49,152 nt of DNA from positions 1-49,152 of the forward strand of contig NZ_JAJDNQ010000055.1 in assembly GCF_022340605.1 (NCBI RefSeq), in the 5' to 3' direction. This DNA is from Thiohalocapsa sp. GTDB lineage: Bacteria; Pseudomonadota; Gammaproteobacteria; Chromatiales; Chromatiaceae. Position numbers and translations under genes: made by a program. Below, one piece after another: positions 17,935-25,496 of the stretch. The notes under the pieces are model-generated. The model saw only the letters and a list, made by a program, of their open reading frames with translations, was not told the DNA's origin and searched no databases. Numbering within the stretch: position 1 is the stretch's first letter; each line of letters starts with the position of its first letter.

Positions 17935-18710
17935 TGTCGATGCAGAGTTTCACTGGGCGTCCGGCGCCACGCGCGCCGCGCCTGTTGCGGGCCGCGCGCC
18001 GGCCGCGATTACTGTTGGCCTGCGGGCTCACGCTGCTGCTGGCCGCCTGTGCCAGCACGCCGCCGTCCACCTTCTACACGCTGACGCCCATCCCGGAGGC
18101 CGCCGGGCGCGCGGGTGACATCACCGGCGGCCGCGTCTCCGTCGGGCTCGGCCCGGTGACCTTTCCGCAGTTCCTGGATCGCCCGCAGATCGTTACCCGC
18201 ACGGGCAGCAACGAGCTGAGCGTGAACGAGTTCCACCGTTGGGGCGGCGCCCTGCAGGACGACTTCCTGCGGGTTTGGGGGGAGGACCTCGCCCTCCTGC
18301 TCAGCAGCAGCCGTGTGACCCTGTTCCCGGCCGAGTCGCGCGCGCCGCTGGACTTCCGCGTGCCGGCGGAGGTGCTCGCGTTCGAGGGCGGTCCCGACGG
18401 TGCGGCGGTACTCAAGGTGCGCTGGTCGGTGATGGATGACCGCCTGCGGCACAGCCTCACCGCCCGGGAGGACGCCTACCGCTGCCCGATTCGCGGCGGC
18501 AGCACCGCTGTCGCCGGCGCTGATCCCCAAGCGGCCACCGCCGCCCGCTACACCGCCGTGGTGGCAGCCATGAGCCAATGCCTCGGTGCCTTCAGCCGTG
18601 ACGTGGCAGGCGTGCTCGCCAGGTTGCCGAAGCCCGAGTTACCCCAGCCGCCGCCGGCGCCATCCTCCATCATCACGCCGGTGCCGCCGGCACCGACGCC
18701 GCAGCGCTGA
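17934..18710 (+). CDS. pqiC: PqiC-type outer-membrane lipoprotein
   Basis: 258 residues. The N-terminus is basic, then hydrophobic (LLLACGLTLLLAAC), with a lipobox at LLAAC that predicts a lipidated Cys near residue 42. The mature domain belongs to the ABC-type transport auxiliary/PqiC fold, with FYTLTP, VGLGPVTFPQFLDRPQIVTR and NEFHRWGGALQDDFLRVW. PqiC anchors the PqiB needle at the outer membrane. The N-terminal stretch before the hydrophobic core is long, and an internal start closer to the signal peptide is possible. Ends with a Pro-rich tail. Confidence 0.9.
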   Translation: MSMQSFTGRPAPRAPRLLRAARRPRLLLACGLTLLLAACASTPPSTFYTLTPIPEAAGRAGDITGGRVSVGLGPVTFPQFLDRPQIVTRTGSNELSVNEFHRWGGALQDDFLRVWGEDLALLLSSSRVTLFPAESRAPLDFRVPAEVLAFEGGPDGAAVLKVRWSVMDDRLRHSLTAREDAYRCPIRGGSTAVAGADPQAATAARYTAVVAAMSQCLGAFSRDVAGVLARLPKPELPQPPPAPSSIITPVPPAPTPQR

Positions 18711-19073
18711 GGCGCCCCCACGCCTGGCCGCCTCGCTCTGGCCCCCGGGCCGGGGCGTGGTGCGTGCCGTGGGAGCGCCGTCCCGGGCGCGATGGAGACC
18801 GGGCAAATATTGCTCGCAACGCCGAAATCGAGGGCATCGTAGTTCGGGTTAGCGCAGCGTAACCCGACGATGGGCGCCAGTCAGGGCGCGAGTAAGCCAT
18901 TGATTGTCGGGTTACGATAACGCTAACCCGACCTCCCATACATGCCCAATCTCGATGGCGTCTGCGCATCCGATCGCGGCGGGGACGCGGCTCCCACGCG
19001 CCCGGTCCGACATGCTCGCGGCGGGCTCGCGCCGTGGTATTGCTGCGCTGCAACAAGAATCGCTGTCACGCCC
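18711..19073. other. Intergenic region after pqiC with repeats
   Basis: Holds no gene. It contains a partial GTGGGAGCGCCGTCC repeat at 18769-18792, a copy of the left arm of the element at 24899-24956, and two TCGGGTTA palindromes listed separately. Beyond these I see only the phasin upstream region. Confidence 0.5.
18844..18932. repeat. Pair of TCGGGTTA/TAACCCGA palindromes
   Basis: The first stem is TCGGGTTA (18844-18851) with TAACCCGA (18860-18867), 8 bp. The second is GTCGGGTTA (18906-18914) with TAACCCGAC (18924-18932), 9 bp with a 9-base loop. The two share core sequence and spacing, so this is one repeat family in two copies about 62 bases apart. Confidence 0.7.
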
Positions 19074-19102
19074 TTGACAACCCCTCCGGCGGCGACTATT
19101 GT
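19074..19102 (+). promoter_or_regulatory. Sigma70-type promoter of the phasin gene
   Basis: A perfect -35, TTGACA (19074-19079), lies 17 bases from TATTGT (19097-19102). The predicted start is near 19109, leaving a ~65-base leader. This is the best promoter I see in the window. Confidence 0.8.
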
Positions 19103-19103
19103 G

Positions 19104-19130
19104 CACTGCAACAAATGCTGCACCGCAGCA
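19104..19130 (+). promoter_or_regulatory. Putative PhaR operator over the phasin start site
   Basis: TGCTGC-ACC-GCAGCA (19116-19130) is a perfect 6-bp inverted repeat containing CTGC-N3-GCAG, the form reported for PhaR boxes in Paracoccus and Rhodobacter. GCACTGCAACAA (19104-19114) adjoins it, and a sister copy GCGCTGCAACAA lies at 19046-19056, before the -35. The site overlaps +7 to +22, suited to repression. Confidence 0.65.
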
Positions 19131-19173
19131 AGTCAACGCAGTGCCCCTCAGGCAAACCCACCGGAGAGACCCG

Positions 19174-19545
19174 ATGAGTGCCCAAGACGTGATGAACACC
19201 TACAACAACCTCACCAACCAGAACGTCGAGCGCCTGAACGCCCTCGGCGAGCTGAACCTGAAGGTTGCCGAGAAGATGGTCGCCCGCCAGATGGATGCCA
19301 TGAACCTGTTCATGGAGCAGGGCGTGCGCATGCTGAAGCTGGCTACCGAGGCCAAGGGCTACAGCGAGCTGTACAAGGGCCAGGTGGAGATGGCCAAGGA
19401 CGTCAGCGAGAAGCTGATGGCCGAGTCCAAGACCAACATGACCCTGGCCGGCGAGATCCGCGACGACTACCGCGGCTGGTTCGACGCCGCCATGGCCGAC
19501 CTGAAGGAAGGCAACACCGCGGTGCGCAACGCCGTCACCGCCTGA
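19174..19545 (+). CDS. phaP: Phasin family protein
   Basis: 123-residue, almost entirely helical protein of the phasin_2 type that coats polyhydroxyalkanoate granules. Typical features are an N-terminal YNNLTNQNVERLNALGELNL amphipathic stretch, no cysteine, and alternating Lys/Glu heptads with a MAESKTNMTLAGE segment. The ATG at 19174 follows CCGGAGAGACCCG (GGAGAG), a good ribosome site. The strong promoter and PhaR-like box upstream support granule-dependent control. It precedes phaB by ~200 bases. No PHA synthase gene is in the window. Confidence 0.88.
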   Translation: MSAQDVMNTYNNLTNQNVERLNALGELNLKVAEKMVARQMDAMNLFMEQGVRMLKLATEAKGYSELYKGQVEMAKDVSEKLMAESKTNMTLAGEIRDDYRGWFDAAMADLKEGNTAVRNAVTA

Positions 19546-19752
19546 GGGACCAGCCCGCGCGCCGGCGCCGCGCCCAGCGTCGGTGCCGGCGCGGCGGGTG
19601 TGGCAGGGACGCCCGCAGTGTCGTCCCCCGTCGCGGGATCGGCCGGCATGCCAGCTCCGGCGGAGCCGGGTGGCTCCGACACCGGGGCGCCCCGCGTTGT
19701 ACCGGTGCGGGCGCATCCGAATCAGACAGACGAAGAACAGCGAGAATCAGCT

Positions 19753-20514
19753 ATGACAGCAGCACGGGTGGCCCCAGAACGCGTGGCCTTGGTCACAGGT
19801 GGCATCGGCGGCATCGGTACCGCCATCTGCCAGCGGCTGGCGCAGGACGGCTTCCGTGTCGTCGCCAATCATCATCCCTCGGAGCAGGAGGCCGCCCAGG
19901 CCTGGAAGAACGACCAGGCCGGTATTGGCCTCGACATCGATACCATCGCCGGTGACGTGTCCTCCTTCGAAGACAGCCGCCGCATGGTCGCCGAGATCAA
20001 GGAGCGCCACGGCCCGGTCGCCGTGCTCGTGAACTGTGCCGGCATCACCCGCGACAAGACCTTCAAGAAGATGGAAGAGGATGCCTGGCGGGCGGTCATC
20101 GACGTCAACCTGAACAGTGTCTTCAACGTCACCCGCAGCGTCTGGGAGGACATGCTGGAGGCGGGCTTCGGCCGGGTGGTGAATATTTCCTCGGTGAACG
20201 GGCAGCGCGGTCAGTTCGGCCAGACCAACTACGCGACGGCCAAGGCCGGCATGCACGGGTTCACTATGAGCCTGGCGCAGGAGGGTGCCGCGAAGGGCAT
20301 CACGGTCAACACCGTCTCGCCCGGCTATGTCGAGACCGCGATGACGCTCGCCATGCGCGACGACGTGCGCGAGGCCATTGTCGCCGGCGTGCCGATGCGC
20401 CGCATGGGCAAGCCTGATGAGATCGCCAGCGCCGTCGCCTTCCTGGTGGCGGACGAGAACGGCTATGTCACCGGCGCCAACCTGCCCGTGAACGGCGGCC
20501 TGTTCATGCATTGA
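19753..20514 (+). CDS. phaB: Acetoacetyl-CoA reductase (SDR)
   Basis: 254-residue short-chain dehydrogenase. TGGIGGIG (15-22) is the NADP(H)-binding glycine motif, NCAG lies near 94-97, and the catalytic residues are Ser146/147 with Tyr160-x3-Lys164 (YATAK). Whole-length features such as QFGQTNYATAKAGMHGFTMS and NTVSPGYVETAM match PhaB, which reduces acetoacetyl-CoA to (R)-3-hydroxybutyryl-CoA for PHA. A FabG-like role cannot be excluded, but the adjacent phasin supports PhaB. The open frame extends upstream to 19600 without family-like sequence, so ATG 19753 is chosen. Confidence 0.93.
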   Translation: MTAARVAPERVALVTGGIGGIGTAICQRLAQDGFRVVANHHPSEQEAAQAWKNDQAGIGLDIDTIAGDVSSFEDSRRMVAEIKERHGPVAVLVNCAGITRDKTFKKMEEDAWRAVIDVNLNSVFNVTRSVWEDMLEAGFGRVVNISSVNGQRGQFGQTNYATAKAGMHGFTMSLAQEGAAKGITVNTVSPGYVETAMTLAMRDDVREAIVAGVPMRRMGKPDEIASAVAFLVADENGYVTGANLPVNGGLFMH

Positions 20515-20603
20515 TAAGCTTCTCCGGCCGCGCCGCCTGCTAGTCAGCGTGCAGGGCGCGGCCACCGAGTCCTCCTCGTCTCTCTCTGATGAGACGTTCC
20601 TCT

Positions 20604-20629
20604 GCCCGGCTCCCCGCCGGGCTTTTTTT
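20604..20629 (+). terminator. Intrinsic terminator of phaB
   Basis: GCCCGGC-TCCCC-GCCGGGC, a 7-bp perfect stem with a 5-base loop, is followed directly by seven T. It lies 90 bases after the phaB stop. Confidence 0.92.
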
Positions 20630-20693
20630 GGTCTGTTCGCTGCCGGTGACGCCCTGCCGGGCCGGATCGCGATGGCGCTGAGCCACGCTTTCT

Positions 20694-21358
20694 TCAAATC
20701 GTATTGAAATAAATCGCCAACAAAAACCCAGCGAGGGTAGAAAGCCCCACCACACCGCCCCCTTGTGGAAGGCCTCCGGCAGCATGGTCTCCGCGACCAT
20801 GGTGAGCATCGCCCCGGCGGCGACGCCTTCGATGAGTGCGAACAGTTCCGCCGAGGCGCCCTCCAGCCACACCGCGCCGAGCGCGGCCCCGGCACCGGTC
20901 ATCAGCGAGCAGTTGGTCGAGCTCCCGCCGCCTCAGCTCCGAGACCTCCACTTCGCCGTGCGCCACCGCGCTCACCGCGTGCGTGCCACCAGTGAAGAAC
21001 GCGAAGCCGCCGAAGTCCTCGCCGACCTCCACCACCTGCGGGCGGTGGCTGCGCTGGTCCTGGTCGAGCACGTACACCGTGCCGCGTCGGAGCAGGTAGA
21101 GCCGGTCCGCTGGCTCGCCCTGGGTGAAGAAGGTGTAGCCGTCCGGCGCGCGTTTGTGCACCAGGCGCGCGGCAATGCGCGCGAGGGTCGCTGCCGACAG
21201 GCCGGGAAAGAAGCCGAGCCTCGGCTCGTCGCGCATCAGCTCCGTCGGCTCCGCGGCGATCTGCTCGGGTGCGATGGGCGGGTAGTAGGCGCCTTCGGTG
21301 CTCAGCTCCGCCAGGGCCTGCGCGCGCCAGGCGTCGAGAAGACTGCAAGGGCATCATG
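20694..21358 (-). pseudogene. Decayed cyclic-nucleotide-binding / ZIP metal transporter gene
   Basis: Read on the minus strand, one frame gives a cNMP-binding-like domain (PDGYTFFTQGEPADRLYLLR, then VVEVGEDFGGFAFF) up to about 20906. The reading then moves to a second frame for a ZIP-like membrane segment (ASAELFALIEGVAAGAMLTM, ETMLPEAFHKG). It returns to the first frame for VVGLSTLAGFLLAIYF and a stop at 20694. The second shift falls at a run of five G near 20758-20762. The first shift coincides with loss of the end of the cNMP domain and most ZIP helices. There is no clean start: an in-frame stop precedes the first recognisable residues. I read it as a pseudogene with deletion plus indels. 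A sequencing error could explain only the G-run shift. Confidence 0.75.
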
Positions 21359-21533
21359 ATGCCCCGGCGGCTGACTGGCGACGTTGCCATTGTATGAAGC
21401 CCGCCGGCGTGGCGGTAATACCCGGCTTGCACGCGCCGGTGGTCCGGTCATCCCGCGTGCTGCGCTAAAATGCCGTGCAGGTCGGGCGAGACAGCCCGGT
21501 CACGGCAAGCAACCCGCCCGGAAACCCCCTGTC

Positions 21534-22070
21534 ATGCGCCTCAGCCGGCCCGTCATCGTCTTCGCCGCCGCATTGCTCGTCACGGGTTGTGCCACCACCG
21601 GCGAGCACTGCCGCAAGCCCATCGGCGACCGCGCCCTGACCCCCGCCGCGGCCGCGGCCGGTGACGCACACGTCGGCCAGTCCATCACCTGGGGCGGCAC
21701 CCTGGTGTCCGCGAAGAATCTCGCCGACGCCACGGACCTGGAGGTGCTGGCCTACCCGTTGGACGACTGCGGCCGCCCGCTGCTGGACGAGCCGGCGCAC
21801 GGCCGCTTCATCATCCGCCGCCCCGGCTACCTGGAGACCGCCGACCTCGCCCCCGGCCGGCCAATCACCGCCAGTGGGCGCATCATCGCCAGTGCGGAGG
21901 GCCACATCGGCGAGGCCGACTACCGCTTCCCGGTGCTGGAGGATGCCGCGCCCACCATCTGGCCCGCGCGCGATACCGGCTACGGCGGTGGCAACGTGCG
22001 GCCCTGGATCAGCGTTGGGGTCGGCGGCGGGCGTGGCTGGAGCGGTGGTGGCGTTGGGATTTCGTTCTGA
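21534..22070 (+). CDS. Slp-family outer-membrane lipoprotein
   Basis: 178 residues. Signal peptide with lipobox LLVTGC (Cys near residue 19), then the Slp/YeaY domain (VGQSITWGGTLVSAKNLADA, VLAYPLDDCGRP, GRFIIRRPGYLETADLAPGR). Slp is a starvation- or acid-induced outer-membrane lipoprotein in enterobacteria; its molecular role is unclear. The C-terminus ends in a Gly-rich GVGGGRGWSGGGVG tail. ATG 21534 is fixed by the signal peptide. Upstream lies the decayed transporter and downstream a GGAGTGC-type repeat. Confidence 0.88.
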   Translation: MRLSRPVIVFAAALLVTGCATTGEHCRKPIGDRALTPAAAAAGDAHVGQSITWGGTLVSAKNLADATDLEVLAYPLDDCGRPLLDEPAHGRFIIRRPGYLETADLAPGRPITASGRIIASAEGHIGEADYRFPVLEDAAPTIWPARDTGYGGGNVRPWISVGVGGGRGWSGGGVGISF

Positions 22071-22077
22071 GCTCGCT

Positions 22078-22105
22078 TGGTGTGTGAGTGCGGGGTGCGG
22101 AGTGC
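22078..22105. repeat. GGAGTGC-type degenerate repeat, copy 2
   Basis: TGTGTGAGTGCGGGGTGCGG followed by AGTGCG repeats the GGAGTGC theme seen at 1-30. It sits just after the Slp gene. Confidence 0.4.
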
Positions 22106-22209
22106 GTTGGCTGCACGTTGCACGAATGCACCGTGCACTGAACGCCGGCGCCGAGAACAACGCCCACGCCTAGCTTGCCGGCTGTCCTGAAACCCTGGAG
22201 CCCAAATCC

Positions 22210-22713
22210 ATGGAACGCTTCTTCGAGCGTCTGCTCTTCTCCACCCGGTGGATCCTCGCACCCGTCTATCTCGGCATGGCGCTGGTGCTGGTGGCCCTGG
22301 GCGTCAAGTTCTTCCAGGAGATCTGGCACATGCTGACGCACATCGTCAGTATCAGCGAGAAGGACCTCATCCTGATGGCCCTGGGGCTGGTGGACCTCGC
22401 GCTGGTGGCGAGTCTGGTGGTGATGGTGATGTTCGCGGGCTATGAGAACTTCGTCTCCAAGTTCGACATCGAATCCGACAGCGAGAAGCTCGGCTGGCTC
22501 GGCAAGCTCGATGCCGGCACGCTGAAGCTCAAGGTGGCCATCTCCATCGTGGCCATCTCCTCGGTTCACCTGCTGAGCGCCTTCATGAAACTCGGCCACA
22601 TCGCCAGTGACAAGCTGCTCTGGTACGTCGTCATGCACCTGACCTTTGTCGTCTCGGCGCTGCTGATGGGCGTGCTGGACCGGATCTCCTTTGCGTCCCA
22701 CCGCGACCACTAG
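22210..22713 (+). CDS. yqhA: YqhA/UPF0114 family membrane protein
   Basis: 167-residue inner-membrane protein with about four transmembrane helices. The start [20 protein letters not shown] and the AGYENFVSK...W(L)[13 protein letters not shown] block are diagnostic of UPF0114 (TIGR00645). Function is not established. ATG 22210 follows CCTGGAGCCCAAATCC (GGAG), a plausible ribosome-binding site. Ends seven bases before a dispersed repeat. Confidence 0.93.
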   Translation: MERFFERLLFSTRWILAPVYLGMALVLVALGVKFFQEIWHMLTHIVSISEKDLILMALGLVDLALVASLVVMVMFAGYENFVSKFDIESDSEKLGWLGKLDAGTLKLKVAISIVAISSVHLLSAFMKLGHIASDKLLWYVVMHLTFVVSALLMGVLDRISFASHRDH

Positions 22714-22721
22714 TGGCACCA

Positions 22722-22895
22722 CCTTGGAATTGTCGATACCGTTCGCGGTCCGGCGCGAGCGAGGGTCGCCCGGGAGGGCGACACTCCGACCATCGCGCCC
22801 GCGGCCGGAGTGTCGGCCTCCAGGTCGACAGGGATCAGCGCCACGGGCGGCCTTGAGAGTGCCACTCGATACTTCCGAATGCGTGCACTAGCCTC
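22722..22895. repeat. Dispersed repeat family CCTTGGAATTG, copy B
   Basis: Same start and end phrases as copy A (2811-2939), with an additional central hairpin, GTCGCCC/GGGCGAC at about 22765-22782, followed by ACTCCG. That hairpin resembles GTGTCGCCCT/AGGGCGACAC at 25259-25280, so the family appears modular. Confidence 0.75.
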
Positions 22896-22961
22896 CGCGG
22901 GCCGAGGTCGTCTGGGCGCCATGGCGCTTCCCGGCGCTCGGAGCTGGTGAGCAAGACCCGC

Positions 22962-23047
22962 GCAGGTCGGGCTGAGGAACGAAGCCCGGCAGGGCGCCCG
23001 CTGTGACCGCCTGATCGTCGGGCCTCCTGCGTCGGCCCGACCTACAC
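22962..23047. repeat. Opposed TCGGGC hairpin repeats
   Basis: GCAGGTCGGGCTGAGGAACG at 22962 with GAAGCCCGG, and the inverted counterpart ...GTCGGCCCGACCTACAC ending at 23047. These are further members of the family at 13115. The placement between convergent genes suggests transcription-end structures. Confidence 0.55.
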
Positions 23048-23082
23048 CCGCCGCCCGGCCAGGCGATGCAACAGGTCTTGTT

Positions 23083-23664
23083 TCACATCTCGGCCTGCGC
23101 GGTTGCGACGGGCGCATCGTCCTCGATGACGACGGCGTCCGGGTTCGGAAAGCGCTCCACGACCCAGGCCGGCAGCTTGGCCTGGTTGGCGTGGTAGAGG
23201 GCGTCGGACTCGACGATGATCAGCACCAGCACCGTCACCATCACCGGCAGGATACCGCCGCCCGCCACCATTGCGATGGCGGCCTCTTTCATGAGGCCGC
23301 CGTAGACATGGCCCACCCAGGCGAGCGCGACGGCCGCCAGCAGCAGCGTCAGCATCAGGATGAACAGCTTGCTGCGGCGCGCGCACACCTGCCAGTGGCA
23401 CATCACGTACCAGGGGTCGCGGCCGATGGACCTGTGCGCCCGCCACAGGGTGTAGCTGAGTATCGAGAACGAGATGGCCGGAATCACCGCCATCACCCAC
23501 GGAAAGCTGCCGGCGATGCCGCCCGCGGCCACCGCCATCAGGATGTGGTTGCCGATGAGGTTGGTGAGGAAGATCTCGTGCGGCACGTTGGCACGCCTGA
23601 TCTCGTCGCGGCTGACTTGAAAGCGCATGGTGGGGGTGCCCAGCGGGATCGGTTGGTCAAGCAC
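23083..23664 (-). CDS. Unrecognised inner-membrane protein
   Basis: 193 residues from a GTG start (an ATG at 23628 would remove 12). Three to four hydrophobic segments are visible: GNHILMAVAAGGIAGSF with VMAVIPAISFSILSYTL, LFILMLTLLLAAVALAWVG, and ILPVMVTVLVLIIVES. A polar loop between them contains DPWYVMCHWQVCARRSK with two cysteines and histidine. The C-terminal tail is acidic and cytosolic-like. I do not recognise the family. Base composition matches the neighbours. Role unknown. Confidence 0.7.
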   Translation of the reverse strand: MLDQPIPLGTPTMRFQVSRDEIRRANVPHEIFLTNLIGNHILMAVAAGGIAGSFPWVMAVIPAISFSILSYTLWRAHRSIGRDPWYVMCHWQVCARRSKLFILMLTLLLAAVALAWVGHVYGGLMKEAAIAMVAGGGILPVMVTVLVLIIVESDALYHANQAKLPAWVVERFPNPDAVVIEDDAPVATAQAEM

Positions 23665-23991
23665 ATCAGTATATGAAGCTTTGCTGATTTATGTCGCTGT
23701 CACAAATCTCGTGGCGGATCGGCTACATGCCCTGGGCGTCAGAGCCCGTGTCGGCGTGGTTTCGGCTCTGCAAGTGTTGCATGAGAGCAACAAAAGTGAT
23801 GCGCCTGAGTCACAACTTGTTGCAAAGCGGTGCCGGACCGAAACACTCGGTTAACGGTTCTTCGGGAAGATGACAGTCAGAGATCGAAGGGGCGCAGGGC
23901 GGCCGTACGGGTTTTCCAACACGGGAGGAGCCGGCCCGGCCACCGCCGCCGCTTCGATGTGCCGTAACCAAGCTGTATCTGGAGTACTGCC
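23665..23991. other. AT-richer divergent gap
   Basis: About 330 bases between divergent genes, distinctly less GC-rich than its surroundings at 23660-23870, with phrases such as GTTGCATGAGAGCAACAAAAG. It probably holds promoters for both sides. No exact -35/-10 pair is convincing and no gene is visible. Confidence 0.45.
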
Positions 23992-24108
23992 ATGAGTTTC
24001 GACCTACTGTCCATCGCGGGCATCGCGTCCGCACTCGCCAGCGGCGGCTTCATCCTGTTGCAGGTGGCCGCGGAAGACCGGCTCGAGCAGCTTGTCGACG
24101 GGCGCTGA
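23992..24108 (+). CDS. 38-residue single-helix membrane peptide
   Basis: A short frame begins ATG 23992 with CTGGAGTACTGCC just before it (GGAG, 9 bases upstream), the best ribosome site in this stretch. The peptide starts MSFDLLSIAGIASALASG, continues GFILLQVAAEDRLEQ, and ends in a short acidic/polar tail. This gives one predicted transmembrane helix of ~18 residues. Third positions are strongly G/C. It overlaps the TTG start proposed for the GNAT gene. I know no named family. Confidence 0.55.
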   Translation: MSFDLLSIAGIASALASGGFILLQVAAEDRLEQLVDGR

Positions 24109-24973
24109 CGCCCGGCCGTTGTGGCTCCCGCGCGGGCGCCGCAGCGGTCACCACCATGACGGCGGGCCCGCCCGGTCCGCCGCGGCGCGCGGCGGTGGTC
24201 GCCGCTGGCGCATCCGCCGGCTGCGCCCCGCCGACGGCCCGCGGCTGCGCGCCTGTTTCCAGCGGCTGTCGGCCGAGGCCCGCCAGGCGCGCTTCTTCGG
24301 CGCCAAGGAGCGCCTCACCGACGCCGAGGTCGAGCACTTCTGCCGGCCGGACGGCTGGGAGCACATTGCGCTTGGCGCCTTCGCCGTCACCGCCGACGGT
24401 GCCGATGCCGAGCTGCTCGGCGCCGCGCGCTGCCTGCGCCTGCCCGCGCGGCGCGACACCGCCGAGCTGGCCATGGCCGTCGCCGACGAGGTGCGCGGAC
24501 TCGGTCTCGGCCGGGCGCTGCTGAAGGCGCTCGTGGCCCACGCCCGCCCCCGCGGCATCCGCACCCTGCACTGCGAGGTGCTCACCCGCAACAGGCCCAT
24601 GCGGGCGCTGGCGGAGTCCTTTGGCGGCGAGCGGAGCGGCGGCGAGGACGGCAGCGTCACCTACCGCATCCCGCTGCTGCCCGCGGCGGAGCCGTTGGTG
24701 CCGCCGGCGCCCGACTGGCCCGGCGCCGTGCTGCTGGACCCGGTGGCGGTCCAGCACGACTGGTGCACGCTGCTCGGCGCGGTCGCCACCTGCACTGCCG
24801 CCGGGCTCGAGGACGCCGGCGCCTGCTGGCTGCCGGGCGCCTGGCTGGGCGCCTGCCGCGCTGGTCTCGATCACGCCGCCGACCGGCAGCGCGCCCTCGT
24901 GGGAGCGCCGTCCTCGGCGCGACGGCGCCCGATCGCGGCGCGGACGCCGCTCTCACAAGCGCGGACGGGCTGA
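24092..24973 (+). CDS. GNAT-family N-acetyltransferase
   Basis: 293 codons if the TTG at 24092 is the start. The true start could be further in, since the family-like sequence begins at WRIRRLRPADGPRLRACFQR near residue 38. The acetyl-CoA site is VRGLGLGRALLKALVAHARP (the R/Q-x-x-G-x-G/A loop), followed by GIRTLHCEVLTRNRPMR. The N-terminal block LSAEARQARFFGAKERLT resembles GNAT domains fused to acetyl-CoA synthetase-like proteins, but no such fusion is present. The last ~25 residues are encoded by a dispersed GTGGGAGCG hairpin repeat (24899-24956), so the native C-terminus has probably been replaced or extended. Substrate unknown. Confidence 0.8.
   Translation: MSTGADARPLWLPRGRRSGHHHDGGPARSAAARGGGRRWRIRRLRPADGPRLRACFQRLSAEARQARFFGAKERLTDAEVEHFCRPDGWEHIALGAFAVTADGADAELLGAARCLRLPARRDTAELAMAVADEVRGLGLGRALLKALVAHARPRGIRTLHCEVLTRNRPMRALAESFGGERSGGEDGSVTYRIPLLPAAEPLVPPAPDWPGAVLLDPVAVQHDWCTLLGAVATCTAAGLEDAGACWLPGAWLGACRAGLDHAADRQRALVGAPSSARRRPIAARTPLSQARTG
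24899..24956. repeat. GTGGGAGCGCCGTCC imperfect palindrome inside the GNAT gene
   Basis: GTGGGAGCGCCGTCCTCGGC with GCGA is matched by an inverted 24-base partner ending CGCTCTCAC (about 20 of 24 positions pair). The left arm recurs at 18769-18792. Confidence 0.7.
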
Positions 24974-25496
24974 TGAGCGGCGCCGCCGCAAAGATCCCCG
25001 CCGCCGCCTGGCGCCGTGCGGCGCCCCGGGAGCGCCGGCCCGCCGCCGCCAGGCGGCATGTGAGCGCGCTGAGCGGCAAAGCGCTGCGTGGTTCTCGGCG
25101 GCTGCGTCACCGCGCTTCGCCAAGTCGCGGCACGACAGTGCCCCCGACAATCAACGGCTTGAGGGCGCTCAGCGTCGTGTTACGCTGACCCGACGTACGG
25201 TCTTCGCTGATCGGCGGTGGTGTTTCGCTGGTCGATCCGTTCTGTTGGCGCGGACGCTGTGTCGCCCTGGAGGGCGACACTCCGGCCGACACGATGGCCG
25301 ATGCTCCGGGCGACACTCGGGCCGATGCTGGGGCTGCGGCCATGGCGTGCACTGCATGAGTTGCACTTCCTGTCGCCATACACCAATGCATTTGCGCACT
25401 GATGCGTTGGCACTCCTGCACTCCTGCACTGGTGCACTCCTGCCCCGATGCGCTCCCCGCATCCGTTGTGCTGCCTTCACCTCGCCCGGGCAAGCC
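24974..25496. other. Gene-free region between GNAT and argF
   Basis: About 520 bases with no credible gene. It includes a perfect 10-bp hairpin GTGTCGCCCT-GG-AGGGCGACAC at 25259-25280, related to repeat copy B, with GGGCGACACTC echoes at about 25312-25320. It also includes a run of CACTCCTGCA-like units at about 25408-25446, an inverted GGAGTGC repeat. Otherwise I see nothing. Confidence 0.5.

Larger units (their letters stand above)
22714..23082. other. Convergent intergenic region rich in repeats
   Basis: About 370 bases between yqhA (+) and an unknown membrane-protein gene (-). No gene is visible. It is almost filled by repeat copy B (22722-22895) and a pair of opposed TCGGGC hairpin units (22962-23047), which probably end transcription from both sides. 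Confidence 0.6.

Noticed and set aside
19546-19752. Upstream in-frame extension of phaB from GTG 19600
   Set aside because: Ala/Pro/Gly-rich with no SDR-family counterpart. ATG 19753 gives the normal length.
25107-25493. 128-codon minus-strand frame upstream of argF
   Set aside because: Built on CACTCC-type repeats and hairpins; composition is not protein-like.
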